44,309 nt of DNA from Clostridiales bacterium DTU072 (GTDB lineage: Bacteria; Bacillota; Clostridia; Christensenellales; DTU072), in NCBI GenBank assembly GCA_001512685.1, contig LFSG01000054.1, positions 1 to 44,309 of the forward strand, given 5' to 3'. The number at the start of each line of letters is the position of its first letter. Position 1 is the stretch's first letter. Under the pieces are notes generated by a model. It saw nothing but the letters and a program-made list of their open reading frames with translations. It was not told the DNA's origin and made no database searches. Below, in pieces: positions 1 to 10,900 of the stretch. Both the position numbers and the translations under genes were made by a program.

Positions 1-241
1 GCTTTGTGCTTACTTGAAAAACCTCGCAGTCATGGCCGTTATTTTTAAGAATTAACGCCAGCGCGTAGCCGTCTCCGCCGTTATTGCCGCCTCCGCAGAC
101 TATGGCGATTTTGCCCCGCCATTTTACGGCCTCACAAATGCCTTTGGCCGCCCTTGACATAAGCTCGATTCCGCTTACGCCGCTTTCAATGGTCAGCTTG
201 TCGCTTTTTTTGATATTGTCCACCGACACAACTTTTATCAT
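1..241 (-). CDS. nnrE: NAD(P)H-hydrate epimerase (YjeF N-terminal domain), 5' part only
   Basis: The product repairs damaged NAD(P)H by epimerising the R form of NAD(P)HX, in the cytoplasm. The first 80 codons are visible and the gene runs off the left edge. They contain the family signature CGGGNNGGDGY at about residues 54-64, the nucleotide-binding loop of YjeF_N proteins. An upstream MSRAAKG segment matches the first helix of the family. In many Clostridia this domain is fused to the ADP-dependent dehydratase (NnrD), and whether that holds here lies outside the window. The ATG has no Shine-Dalgarno sequence, but a good -10 box lies immediately upstream (see the promoter entry), so the transcript may be leaderless. 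Confidence 0.88.
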   Translation of the reverse strand, partial: MIKVVSVDNIKKSDKLTIESGVSGIELMSRAAKGICEAVKWRGKIAIVCGGGNNGGDGYALALILKNNGHDCEVFQVSTK

Positions 242-250
242 AACTATATT

Positions 251-279
251 ATAATACCTTATCGGCGGCGTTTTGTAAA
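251..279 (-). promoter_or_regulatory. Putative sigma-A promoter of the nnrE-like gene
   Basis: On the minus strand the sequence is TTTACA, 17 bases, TATTAT. The predicted start of transcription falls only 2-3 bases before the ATG, which fits the missing ribosome binding site and suggests a leaderless mRNA. An overlapping TATAAT three bases nearer the gene could also serve as the -10 box. Confidence 0.45.
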
Positions 280-312
280 TAAGCTTTAATGCGCTAAAAA
301 TGAATTGTTTTC

Positions 313-879
313 TTAGGCGAAACTATTGATAAGTATTTTCAATCCAATGATAATAAGTATAATTCCGCCCGCCGTTTCGGCGTATTTTTTGAATAATTTA
401 TTTAACTTGTTGCCCAAAAGCGTTCCCATAAAGGATAAGGAGAAAGCAAACGCCCCTATCGCGGCGGCGGCGCTTATTATGGAAATTTTTATAACGGCCA
501 GCCCCACCCCCACCGCCAAAGCGTCAATGCTTGTGGCAACGGCAAGCATGGTCATATTTTTCCATCCCAAAATTTGCTCGCTGCCACAAAACTTGACCTC
601 GTTTTTGCGTTTAGCGCCTTCAATAATCATATTGCAGCCAATGAAAGTAAGCAGAATAAAAGCCACCCAAGGCGCGTAAGCGGAAACAAACCCCGCCACG
701 GAATGCCCCGCCAGCCAGCCCATAAGCGTCATGCCGCATTGAAAAGAGCCGAAATATATTCCGAATTTCAAAGCGTGGCGCAATTTTACATCTTTAATAA
801 TAACGCCGTTTGCCAGCGATACCGCGAAAGCGTCCGCGGCAAGCGCCGCCGCCACCAGCATTAACTCCCAAAAACTCAT
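313..879 (-). CDS. mntP: Manganese efflux pump MntP
   Basis: MntP exports Mn(II) across the cytoplasmic membrane and protects against manganese excess. The 188-residue product has the usual family length and six hydrophobic segments. It keeps the paired acidic motifs of the family: ALAADAFAVSLANG near residues 12-25 in the first helix and the related TSIDALAVGVGLAV near residues 116-129 in the internal repeat. The Asp residues of these two motifs are the expected metal-binding positions. The start follows the family N-terminus, but no clear Shine-Dalgarno sequence precedes it. No yybP-ykoY manganese riboswitch is recognisable in the 105-bp upstream gap. A CDF-type exporter at 21718-22806 could overlap in substrate. 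Confidence 0.93.
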   Translation of the reverse strand: MSFWELMLVAAALAADAFAVSLANGVIIKDVKLRHALKFGIYFGSFQCGMTLMGWLAGHSVAGFVSAYAPWVAFILLTFIGCNMIIEGAKRKNEVKFCGSEQILGWKNMTMLAVATSIDALAVGVGLAVIKISIISAAAAIGAFAFSLSFMGTLLGNKLNKLFKKYAETAGGIILIIIGLKILINSFA

Positions 880-985
880 TTTTAATAATATATAACGCCT
901 TTGGCAATTATATTCTTATTATGCTTATTGATAAAGTAACTTATTGATGAAAAAAGCAAAATTAGAAAAAACTTTACAAAAGGAT

Positions 986-3043
986 TTATTCGTTAATATT
1001 ATATCCGTAATGAACGGGCCGTCCGCCATTCCACTGTTCCAAGAAGCCCGACGGCTTTGATTGGGCTTGACAATATATCGTCAGCTTTTTGCACTCCATA
1101 AAGGCTTGAACCCCCACGGCTATTACGCTGTTTGGGATATAAACAAATGTTAAGTTAGCGCATTCCGCATACGCCCTTTCGCCTATATAGCTGACCTTAT
1201 TGCCTATATATACTTGGGAAAGGCTTTGACATTTATAAAAAGCGTATCCTTTTATTTCGGCAAGGTTTTGCGGCAAATCCGCTTGGCTTAAGGCCGCGCA
1301 TTCGGCGAAAGCGTACTTTTCTATTTTTACGACGGAGGAAGGCAGGTTTATTTGCGGCAGGCTTTGGCATTTATTAAAAGCGTATTCTTTTATTACGGTT
1401 ATACCCTGCGGGATATTTATGGAAGACAGCTTTTCACAGCCGCTGAAAGCATATTTGCCTATTTCATTTACCGAAGAAGGCAGCGACAATTCGGTTAAAG
1501 AAACGCACCCGGCGAAAGCGTTGTCGCCTATTTTGGTCAAGCCCTTGGGAAGCTCAATGGCTTGGAGCTTGGAGCAATTTATAAACGCCGAGTCCGCTAC
1601 GGCGTCCATTTGCGAAGGCAAAACAATTTCTTCGATATAAGAGCAATCCATAAAAGCGCAGCTTTTCAATTGAGCTTTCCTAATCTCCACTTTTTTTATG
1701 TTTTGAGGAACAAAGCTTTTATTGCTTAAATGATTGTTCGCCCCGAATATATATCCGAAATTGCCGCTTGAATTATCCGATTTGCCCGCAAACGGCAAAG
1801 ACAAGCTTGTAAGCTTGGGGCAATCCTTAACGGCAAACATTTCCATTTCCTTTACGGTGTCGGGAAGGGTCAAGGACAATATTTTGTCGTTATTCAAAAA
1901 CGCGTTTTGCTTGACCGCGACAACTTCCAAACCATATACTTTTGAGGGGGCGGAAACTTCTTCGGCAACGCTTATGCAGTTTATTAAGCTCAATTTATTT
2001 TCATCGGTTAACAAGTATTGCAAATCGTCTTTTTCAATAATATCGTCTATGTCTATATTCCAATAAACGGGGGCATGGTCCTCGTTCCATGTGACCGCCC
2101 AACCCGAAGGCATGCTTGAAGCTTGACAAAATATTTTCACTCTGGGGCAACTTTCAAAAGCATCCGCTCCCACTTTTTTGACTGTGTGGGGCAAATAAAC
2201 GCTCCCCAAATTTCTGCACCCCATAAAAGCAAAATCGGCTATTTCTTCCAAACCCTCATTGAGAGTAATCTTAATTATATTTGATAAGTTAGTGAAAGCG
2301 CCGTGGCTTAAGGCGCGCGCGTCGGTTATTTCCACATACTGCAGGGAAAGCGGCACATAATAAAAGGAAAAAGAATTAAACGCGTATTGCTGCGTAAAAG
2401 TGTACGGCATCAACGAAAGGGTTTCGCTTCTTCCGAATATATGCCCAAAGACCGCTTCCTTATCGCTTTTAATCTCGCGGTTTTTTCCCACAAACGGCAA
2501 AGACATTTCTTTTATGGACGAGCAGCCCTTAAACGCTCCTTCGCCGATTTCCACAATTGAATGGGGCACGGTTACGCTGACGATTTCGGTTTTGTCCAAA
2601 AAGGCGTTAGAAGCGATTTTGGTTACCGGAAAGCCGTTATACTCGTGCGCTATAACCAATTCTTGCGAACTTCCACTTAGTCCGATTACCGTATATGCTT
2701 TGTCTTTTTCGTCGTATTCGTACCGCAAGCCTTTTGTGGGCGCTTTTCCCCATTTGGCGTAAACGGTCAAATTTCTTTTTATGGGATTTTTTACCAAAGA
2801 ATCAGAAGTGAACGGTTTTTTGAAAATTCCGTTATCGTAAAACCAGCCTTCAAAAGCATAGTTTTCTTTTACGGGAACAGGCAAATCGATAACGGAAGCG
2901 CCGTCGGTTGTTACGGCGTTTACTTTGCTGCCGCCGTTGGAATCAAAAAAAACGATATATCTTGCGCTTTTGCAAGCGAATAAAAGCGCCGCCGTTAACA
3001 AAAACGCTATTGCGGTTAATAAAATTACAACCTTGTTTTTCAT
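986..3043 (-). CDS. LRR_5 (BspA-like) lipoprotein with N-terminal InlB-B repeat
   Basis: This is a predicted surface lipoprotein of 685 residues. The signal peptide ends in lipobox LFAC with the lipidated Cys at residue 24. Residues 28-97 form an InlB-B (Listeria-Bacteroides) repeat with the typical FDSNGG start, FEGWFYD middle and LTVYAKW end. Two blocks of LRR_5 leucine-rich repeats follow (consensus I..AF..C..L..I.LP), at about residues 110-310 and 345-660. Each block closes with the same cap, CQA.S.PSG....W, so the gene probably arose by duplication of one block. Start: AAGG lies about 6 bases before the ATG. LRR_5 proteins of this kind often act as adhesins, but the ligand here is unknown. 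It is divergent from the lipase-like gene at 3234, which carries a related InlB-B repeat. Confidence 0.9.
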   Translation of the reverse strand: MKNKVVILLTAIAFLLTAALLFACKSARYIVFFDSNGGSKVNAVTTDGASVIDLPVPVKENYAFEGWFYDNGIFKKPFTSDSLVKNPIKRNLTVYAKWGKAPTKGLRYEYDEKDKAYTVIGLSGSSQELVIAHEYNGFPVTKIASNAFLDKTEIVSVTVPHSIVEIGEGAFKGCSSIKEMSLPFVGKNREIKSDKEAVFGHIFGRSETLSLMPYTFTQQYAFNSFSFYYVPLSLQYVEITDARALSHGAFTNLSNIIKITLNEGLEEIADFAFMGCRNLGSVYLPHTVKKVGADAFESCPRVKIFCQASSMPSGWAVTWNEDHAPVYWNIDIDDIIEKDDLQYLLTDENKLSLINCISVAEEVSAPSKVYGLEVVAVKQNAFLNNDKILSLTLPDTVKEMEMFAVKDCPKLTSLSLPFAGKSDNSSGNFGYIFGANNHLSNKSFVPQNIKKVEIRKAQLKSCAFMDCSYIEEIVLPSQMDAVADSAFINCSKLQAIELPKGLTKIGDNAFAGCVSLTELSLPSSVNEIGKYAFSGCEKLSSINIPQGITVIKEYAFNKCQSLPQINLPSSVVKIEKYAFAECAALSQADLPQNLAEIKGYAFYKCQSLSQVYIGNKVSYIGERAYAECANLTFVYIPNSVIAVGVQAFMECKKLTIYCQAQSKPSGFLEQWNGGRPVHYGYNINE

Positions 3044-3165
3044 GGCTACCTTATAATTTTCTTCACATTAATTATAGCATAGATATAATTATAGTACAGA
3101 AATTTTTGCCAAAACAAATTATTTAAGCGCGCGGCCTTTCCTTGCCTTCCGTTTGTCTTCATATA

Positions 3166-3194
3166 TTGACATAGAAGCTTATTTTTTGTATCAT
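3166..3194 (+). promoter_or_regulatory. Sigma-A promoter of the lipase-like gene
   Basis: TTGACA is followed by a 17-base spacer and TATCAT, placed 39 bases before the ATG at 3234. The -35 box is perfect and the -10 box has one mismatch. A longer in-frame start at 3153 would begin upstream of this promoter, which supports the start at 3234. Confidence 0.7.
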
Positions 3195-3233
3195 GTTTAT
3201 AGCTTGCAATTTACTTATACATTAGAGGTTTTT

Positions 3234-4775
3234 ATGGAAAATTCAAAGAAGTTCAATTTAATTTTAGCTTTGATACTTATTTGCGCAGTTTGCTTGACCG
3301 TTATCGGCTTTGTGGTTATTTATCTCACAAAAAACCGAACGCAAGAAATATTTGACGCCTGCTTAAGCAGCGACAAAGGCTATATCGATTACGCCAAAGA
3401 AGTATATCTTGACACCGAAACATATCCCGATATGGCCGAAATGGGTTTGTTTTGGACTAAATGGGACGAAGAAACAAAAACAATCATACAAGTTCCCGCC
3501 GATTCCGAAGAAGGAGCCGCCCTCGTGAATCCGAACAAGCCTACTTTGATTAATGTGCACGGAGTTTTGCTGGACGGCTATGAGAAGCAGGAAAAATTCA
3601 GGTTGAACACAAAGATTGCAAACCCGGAAGAATTTGACATAGACGCCAATTATGTTTATCTTAATTACATATGGTTAAGAGAGGGCTGGAATGTGGCGAA
3701 CTACCATTATAACAGGTTTGCTTCCGAAATAAATCCGTCTCTTATCGAAGCAAAAATATGGTCAAACGAAGGCAGCAGAGGCGTGCGCTATCGCCATGCC
3801 GACGGCTCATACAGCGCCAATGACGTAACGGAATACAGCCTTGCCGAGCATTTTGCGGCGGAATACATAAGAGCCATGAAGCTGCTTCCTTCAAGCATGG
3901 GCAATAAAGAAATAAGAGTGGCCGCTCATTCCATGGGCGGACAGCTTGCCACGGCGACCATATTTTTACTTACCGAGCTGGCCGACCACGGACAGCTTCC
4001 CCGCGAGCAGCTGCCCGACAGATTCGCTTTGCTGGACGCTTATTTTTCGGGATCATTGATTGGCGACGACGGCAAAATGACATATATCGGGCCTCGCGAC
4101 ATCAATATCCGCTGGAGCGGCAAACCGCTTTATCAAAACCATACCGGCAAAACCATGATTGAATGTCTTAAAGCGATGAATCATAGAGGAATAGCCGTGG
4201 AATACTATACATATGAAGCCAACTTTCTTAAAGCGGGCATGGAATTTTTAGTGCCCGAATTAATCAAGCTGTCCTCCTATGTAATAGTTTATCCCAACTT
4301 CCAAGGTCCGCAATATTCCGTTATAACCGACGGCCATAACGCGGTAAGAGAATGGTATTTGTGTTCCATTTACTCCGCTCCCGTAAAGGATATCACAGAC
4401 GGCGAGGAATCTTCGGTATACGCCCCGTCGGCGGCTTTGCCCACAGAAAAGCTTAAGGATTTTTATAACAAGAAATTTTTACATGTGGGCGGTTGCGAAA
4501 CCGTAAACGCCTCCGACGACTTAATGGCCCAAATATACGATATTACTTATCAATTGGACGGCGGCAAAAGCAATAGAAATCCTTCTTACTACACAGCGGT
4601 AAGCGACAACATTGAATTGACCGAGCCCATAAAAGAAGGTTATGTCTTCGGCGGCTGGTACGACAATCCCAAATTCAAAGGCAATCCCATTACCCAAATA
4701 GACGCTTCGGCAAAAAAGCCTTTGACGCTGTACGCCAAATGGATAAAAGAACAATTGCCCGCCGAGAATGAATAA
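3234..4775 (+). CDS. Membrane-anchored alpha/beta hydrolase (lipase-like) with C-terminal InlB-B repeat
   Basis: The product is predicted to be an extracellular hydrolase of 513 residues held by an N-terminal membrane segment (about residues 7-31). A lipase-like alpha/beta fold is suggested by INVHGVLLDG (oxyanion region) and by the nucleophile elbow AHSMGG with Ser at residue 233. The first Gly of the usual GxSxG is Ala here. A DGHN segment near residue 366 may supply the catalytic His. Residues from about 435 to 505 form one InlB-B repeat (YQLDGG start, FGGWYDN, LTLYAKW end). Start: AGAGG lies 5-6 bases before this ATG, and the strong promoter lies between it and the longer in-frame start at 3153. 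The substrate is unknown. Fusion of a hydrolase to a surface repeat is uncommon. Confidence 0.85.
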   Translation: MENSKKFNLILALILICAVCLTVIGFVVIYLTKNRTQEIFDACLSSDKGYIDYAKEVYLDTETYPDMAEMGLFWTKWDEETKTIIQVPADSEEGAALVNPNKPTLINVHGVLLDGYEKQEKFRLNTKIANPEEFDIDANYVYLNYIWLREGWNVANYHYNRFASEINPSLIEAKIWSNEGSRGVRYRHADGSYSANDVTEYSLAEHFAAEYIRAMKLLPSSMGNKEIRVAAHSMGGQLATATIFLLTELADHGQLPREQLPDRFALLDAYFSGSLIGDDGKMTYIGPRDINIRWSGKPLYQNHTGKTMIECLKAMNHRGIAVEYYTYEANFLKAGMEFLVPELIKLSSYVIVYPNFQGPQYSVITDGHNAVREWYLCSIYSAPVKDITDGEESSVYAPSAALPTEKLKDFYNKKFLHVGGCETVNASDDLMAQIYDITYQLDGGKSNRNPSYYTAVSDNIELTEPIKEGYVFGGWYDNPKFKGNPITQIDASAKKPLTLYAKWIKEQLPAENE

Positions 4776-4920
4776 CGCGGCGGCATGATTGTCCTTCCAC
4801 AGAAACGGAACAAGCGTTATTAATATGGATAAATATAATGTAATAAATAAAACATTAATTAATAATCAAAAGTAATAACTAACCGTAAACGAAACGCGAA
4901 ATAATAAAAAACCGCGAAAA

Positions 4921-4953
4921 AATAAATCCCGCATTGCTTATGCGGGATTTATT
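4921..4953. terminator. Bidirectional intrinsic terminator
   Basis: A perfect 14-bp inverted repeat (AATAAATCCCGCAT) with a 5-base loop sits between two convergent genes. The A/T-rich arm ends supply U-tracts in both directions, so it can end both the lipase-like transcript and the giant repeat-protein transcript. Confidence 0.85.
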
Positions 4954-4974
4954 ATGTTATCGATTATTTTATGC

Positions 4975-7900
4975 TTATACATATTTTTGAGCGTTGTAGC
5001 GCTTTTTGCGTTTGGTGAATCCCGTTATCAAGAATCCTACCACCGCCAAGCCCAATACTCCCACTCCGGTATAGAACAGCGCTGTGGCGATAATGGAGTC
5101 GTTGCTCTTTTCTTTGGTGGTAACAATCAAAGCGTAATTGCCAAGCTCGCTTGCTTTGAATACTATATAGTCTCCTTCAATCGTGAACGGCACATCGTAA
5201 ATTTCTCCGTTAAGGTGCACAAGCCTTAAATCGTCCACAGTATCCACATTTTCGGGAATGAGGAGCTTAATTAGCGCTTCTCCGGGCAGGTTAATCTCTT
5301 GCCCGTTGTCATACAAGCTTATGTTGACTATCTTGTTGATGATTTCTCTTTCGTCGGCGTCCGAAGAAAGAATGGATTGCGCAAGCGCCAGGGTGTCGGC
5401 GTCTTGATTTTGCATGATTACGGGCACCACATAAGGATTAACTCCTTCTTCTATCGTAACTATGCCTTCGGGTTTTATTTCGGAGGTGGTTATGGTGTTT
5501 GTCATAATTATCAATTTCGCGGTAAGAATCAAATCATTGTAGTTTTCTTTGGTAAATACCGCGATGGCGTTGTATATGCCTACCTCGACGCCCTTGTTGT
5601 ACATATATTGCACATTGTACTTATCCACGTCGCCGGTAGCTTCAAGCACATGCTCATATCCGTCATACAGCACGCTCTTGTCCTCAAAGAACACATTGGT
5701 TATGGTGCCGGGAATTATCTCCAATATGCCGTCGGCGAGGGTTATTTGATAATTGTTCAAAGCTCCCGTCTGATGCAGCACAATGGGATATTTGCCCACT
5801 ATGGAATACGGAGTGGCGGGCGTGGTTATGGTTATCCTTTGCGCTATCAATTCTTCGTCTTGAGGCAAAGGATTGCCCAATATCGTATAGCTCATTTCTA
5901 TTTCGGTTTGACTGCCGTGCATGAAGGATATATCGTTTGCCCTTATTGTTATAGGGCGAGAATTGATTATCAAATTACCGCTCATTACCACCAATTCATA
6001 ATTGGGATTTCTCTCGTTGAGGTCGCCCGCGGTAATGGCGTATACTCCCACATTTTCGCCGGCTTCTCTGGACAAGCTGCCTTCCAAAACATCCCCTTCC
6101 AAAATCTCTCCGCCCAGCACGCTGTAAGTAAACACAGGGTCGGGATTGCCGTATATCTTGCTTTGGGAATTGGCTATCAGCGCCACCACTCTTTTTTCTA
6201 TTTCAAAATAAACTTCCTCAAGTATTATGTCATAATTGGGATTGTGCGCGTTATTAAGCGTTCCGTGCAGTATCAGGTACAAGCCCACGTTTTCTCCCTG
6301 CGTTCTGGCAAGCTGTCCCACCAAGCTGTCGCCGAACACCAAATTGCCTTCGGTAATTTCGTAGGTCAAAGGGGGATCGCCATAGCCGTATGTCTTGCTT
6401 GCTTGGTTGGGCGTTATGACAAGAGGTCTTCTCTCTATGATAAAGTCATTCTCCTCAAAGGTTATGATATAGTTGGGATTGTTTTCATTTATCAATGTTC
6501 CTCTTCTGATGGTATAGCTGCCCACATTTTCGCCCTCGTCTCTTACCAATTCTCCCACAAGCGTTTCGCCGAACACCGTGCCGCCCTTGGTTATCTCATA
6601 GCCAAGCTCGGGATCGGCTTCGCCGTAAATCTTTGATACCGAAATCGCCTTTACAGTTATGGCTCTTTCCACTATCTTAAACACATTCCCCACAAAGCTT
6701 ATATTGTAATTGGGATTGTTTTCGCTGTTCACGCTGCCCTGCAAAATCTGATATTCGCCTCTTGCTTCCCCGGGTTCTCTTGTCAGCAAGCCCGCAAGCG
6801 TATCCAAATAAGCAAGACTGCCCGTTGTTACTTTGTAGGTTATTATCGGATCGTTGTCGCCATAAGACTTAACGGTATAATCGGCCGTGATTGTTATGGC
6901 TCTGGGCACTATGGTGAATATGGCGCTGATATAGGTAATGTCATAATTGGGGTTGTTTTCATTTGTCAATGTGCCTTGCGTAATTTCATATTCGCCCACA
7001 TTCAAATTGCTTCCTCTGTCAAGGCTGCCTACAAGTTCATCGTCAAACGCCAAACTGCCTTCGATAATATCATAATCCAGCAAAGGTTCGTTGTAGCCGT
7101 AAACCTTTGTATACGGTTGGGCCTCAACGGTTATGGGACGCTTATGAATGGTAAACACGCCGTTTACAAAGGTAATATCATAATTCTCGTTATTGTCGTT
7201 AGTTAAGCTGCCGCGGCCTATGACATGGGTCTTGGCGTTCTCGCCTTCTTCTCTGGCGGGTATTCCGTAAATGGCGTCGGAATACGCCAAGCTGCCTTCA
7301 ATAAGCTCATAACTCAATTCGGGATCGGCTTCGCCGTAAATCTTGGACGCGTCATTGGCGCGCAAGGTTATGGGCCTTGCCGTTATTTCATATGTCGAAG
7401 CGATATAAGTAATGTCATAGTTGCCGTTATTGTCATTGGTTACGCTGCCCTGCAATATGGCATAAACGCCTTTGTCCAGGCCTTCTTCTCTTACAAGCTC
7501 GCCCGTCAATTGGTCGTTAAACACAAGGTTGCCTTCAATTACGGTATAGGTAAGAGCCACATCGTCATCTCCGTATACCTTTTGCTTGCTGTCCGCTTGT
7601 ACGGTAATCGGTCTGCGGCTGATGACGAAAATATTGTCTTCATATGTGATTAGATAGTTTCTGTTTTCGACTTGATTGATGCTTATCACATATTCGCCCA
7701 CGTCTTCGCCCGCTTGCCTGTAGGCAGTGTCTTCCAACACATCGTCATAAACCAAATTGCCATTTGTTATTGCGTAATTCAAAACAGGATCGGCTTCGCC
7801 GTATATCTTGCCGGAAGCAAGGGCCGAAAGCGTCAGAGTTCTGGGGGTTATGGTCAAATAATCGCTTACCAGCGTCAATGCGTAATTAGGATTGCCCAGC

Positions 7901-10900
7901 GTTCCCAAATTAATCGGGTATTGTCCCACATCTTTGCCCGCCTCTCTGGACAAAGCCCCGCTTAACGCGTCGTCGCCTATGAGATTGCCCTCAATTATAT
8001 CGTATCTGAATACGGGATCGGCTTCGCCGTATACCTTGCTTTCGGGATATGTCTTTATTGTAAGCGGCCGAGGCGTTATGACAAACGTTCCTTTGGTGAA
8101 GACCAAATCATAGTTTTCGCTCGCCGTCAAGGTATGCTGAATTATGTCATAGCTGCCCGCGCCTTCTCCGGGCGCTCTGCTCAATTCTCCCCACAAGGTA
8201 TCTCCCTCAAACAATCCTTCATAGCTGTATGTCAATTCAGGATCGGCTTCGCCGTATACCTTGCTTTGGTCATGCGCGGTAATAAACACCTTGCGCTTAT
8301 TGATTACCAGCGTAAACACCTCTGATATCGCCATATAGTTCTCGGTTTCGGGAGCGCTTACGGTAATATAATATATGCCTATTTCCGTATATCCTCTGGC
8401 GGGGGTAAACACCAGCTCGGCTTCGTCATGATTAAGCGTCACATCCAGATATTTTACGGTTCTGTCATAATAATGTATTTGCTCTCTGTCGCCTATCAAT
8501 AACGAAGGCGATTTGTCCACATAGATTGTTCCGTTTATGAATTGAGTTTCATAATTCCTCAACTCGGTTGTGGTTATAATTATGGGATAAGCTCCCACGT
8601 CGGCGTTCTTGTAATATGTGGTATACGCTTCTATTACGGGCGTCTTGGGCCCTGCCAGTCCTTCAAAGATAAAGGTGATTTCGGGAACTTCGCTGCCGTA
8701 TCTGATATACTGGTCTTCCGCTCTTACAACAAGGTCTTTTTTAAGCACTCTCAACACGCCGTCAATGTAAGTTGCCGCATAATTGACATATTCTCTGGGA
8801 GTTACCTTTATGGCGTATTCTCCGGTGTCGTCATAGCGGTTGTAGACGGTGGTAGCGGTGTCCGTGAGAGTGTCTTGATTGACCAAGCCGGTATATTGGA
8901 ATGTGAATTGAGGAAGATCGTCGCCGTAAATTATCTCTTTGTCATCGGCTTTTACGGTAATTGCTTTCTTTAATACCGTCAATACTCCGTCGACATAAGT
9001 GGCATTATAGTTCTTATAACTTTTGCGGACTATCATTATGGCGTATTCGCCCGCGTTGTCATATCTTTGATAAGAACAAATTATGGTGTCCTCGAGATTG
9101 TCATTGTTTTGCAAATCCGAATATGTTATTGTGTGTTGCGGCGGGGCGTCTCCGTAGGTTATGGTCTTATTGTCCGCCCTTATTATGAGATCTCTGCGGC
9201 TTACCGTCAACATTCCCGACACATAAGTAGGCTGGTAATTCTCATATTCGCGCTGCACAACCGTTATTTCATATTCCCCGGTATCGTCATATCTTTGATA
9301 ATCGCATACCGCGGTATCCTCAAGGTAATCGCCTTCCGCCAATCCTATATATGACACAGTATATTGAGGAGGCGCTTGACCGTATATTATGTGCTTATCG
9401 TCGGCTATTACCGTCAAGGCCTTCTTCAAAACCGTAAGCGTGCCCGTTCGGTAAACGGGGGCGTAGTTGACATACTCTTGACTGATCACCGTAATATCGT
9501 ATTCGCCGGCGTTATCATTTTTTCGATAAGCCGTTTGAACTTGCGCGGTAACCTCATAGCCTGCGATAAGCCCCGTAATTTCAACCTCCAATTGAGGGGG
9601 CTGCTCGCCGTAATTTATAACTTTATCTATGGGCGTAATTACTATCTCTTTCTTTTTGACCTTCAATACGCCTTTTTGATATGTGGCAACATAATTGGCG
9701 TACTCGTTGGGAGTGACCGTTATGTCGTATTCGCCCGCGTCGCCGTATTGCGAATAAGCGCAAGACACGATGTCCGTCAATTGGTCGTTATTGACGGTAT
9801 TAATATAAGTAATGGTATATTGAGGAGGCGCTTGACCGAATGTAATTTCTTTATTGTCCGCCTTTACCGTTATGGGCCGTTTTTCAACCGTAAGAACGCC
9901 CGCCACATATTCGGGCTCATAATTTACATATTCTCTTTGAACAACATTTATGGTGTAAAGGCCGACTTCGTCGTAAAGCCTGTAATCGGTAACGACTTCA
10001 TCGGTAAACGCGTCATTGTACGCAATATTTATATATTCAATCTCAAATTGAGGAGTATCGCCGTAATGAATGGTCAAATCCTTGGCTTTCACCGTCAAAG
10101 GCCGCTTGTGAATTACAAGGGAGCTGGGCACGAAAACGATGTCGTAGTTAGGATTTCTATCGTTGATCAAAGTGCCTTGGGTTATGGCGTAGGTTCCCAC
10201 GTCTATGCCCATTTGTCTGGCAAGGCTGCCTTGCAGTTGATCGCTTCCCACAAGCTCGCCTTGGGATATATAATATGTCAACGGAGGCTCGGGATCTCCG
10301 TATATCTTTTGCGTCGGATTGGCCGTAATGATAATGTTCCTTCTTCTGATTGTAAATGTGGCGGATTCAAATGTAATGTCATAATTGGAGTTGTTTGCGT
10401 TAGTCAATGTGCCTTGACCGATTTGATATGTTCCCGCGTCGTCGCCGGGCTCTCTGACCAAATCGCCGCTGAGATAATCGCCGAACGCTATATCGCCCTG
10501 CGTTATTCCATATGTCAATTGCGGATCCAATTCGCCGTATGTTTTTTCTTGGGGATGAGCTGTTATTGTTATCGGCCTTCTTATTATGGTAAACACGCCT
10601 TCCACAAATGTAAGAGCGTAGTTATTATTTGCCTGAACAGAGCCTATTCTGATTGTATATGTTCCCACATTGTTTCCGCTGTCCCTTACAAGGCTGCCCG
10701 TAATCATGTCGCCTTGCACCAAGCCTTGGTAGGTATAGGTTAATATGGGATCGAATTCGCCGTATACCTTAGTAATGTTGTTCGCGGTTACGGTCAAGGG
10801 GCGCGGCGTTATCTTAAATGTAACTGTCTTTGAGGCGGCTTCATAATTGGTAGTCCGAGCGCTGGAAATAGTTACCGAATATGTGCCCACGTTCCTGTAC

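Noticed and set aside
880-985. A yybP-ykoY manganese riboswitch upstream of mntP
   Set aside because: The 105-bp gap is AT-rich with no recognisable riboswitch core or terminator hairpin.
5000-5110. LPXTG sortase signal at the end of the giant protein
   Set aside because: The C-terminus has a membrane helix and basic tail but no LPXTG-like motif before the helix.
5299-10743. Long plus-strand open frames opposite the giant gene (445 codons at 5299-6636, 459 codons at 9364-10743, and others)
   Set aside because: They are antisense shadows of repeated MBG units. The minus-strand protein has clear domains, a signal segment and an anchor, while these frames look like no protein family and lack ribosome binding sites.
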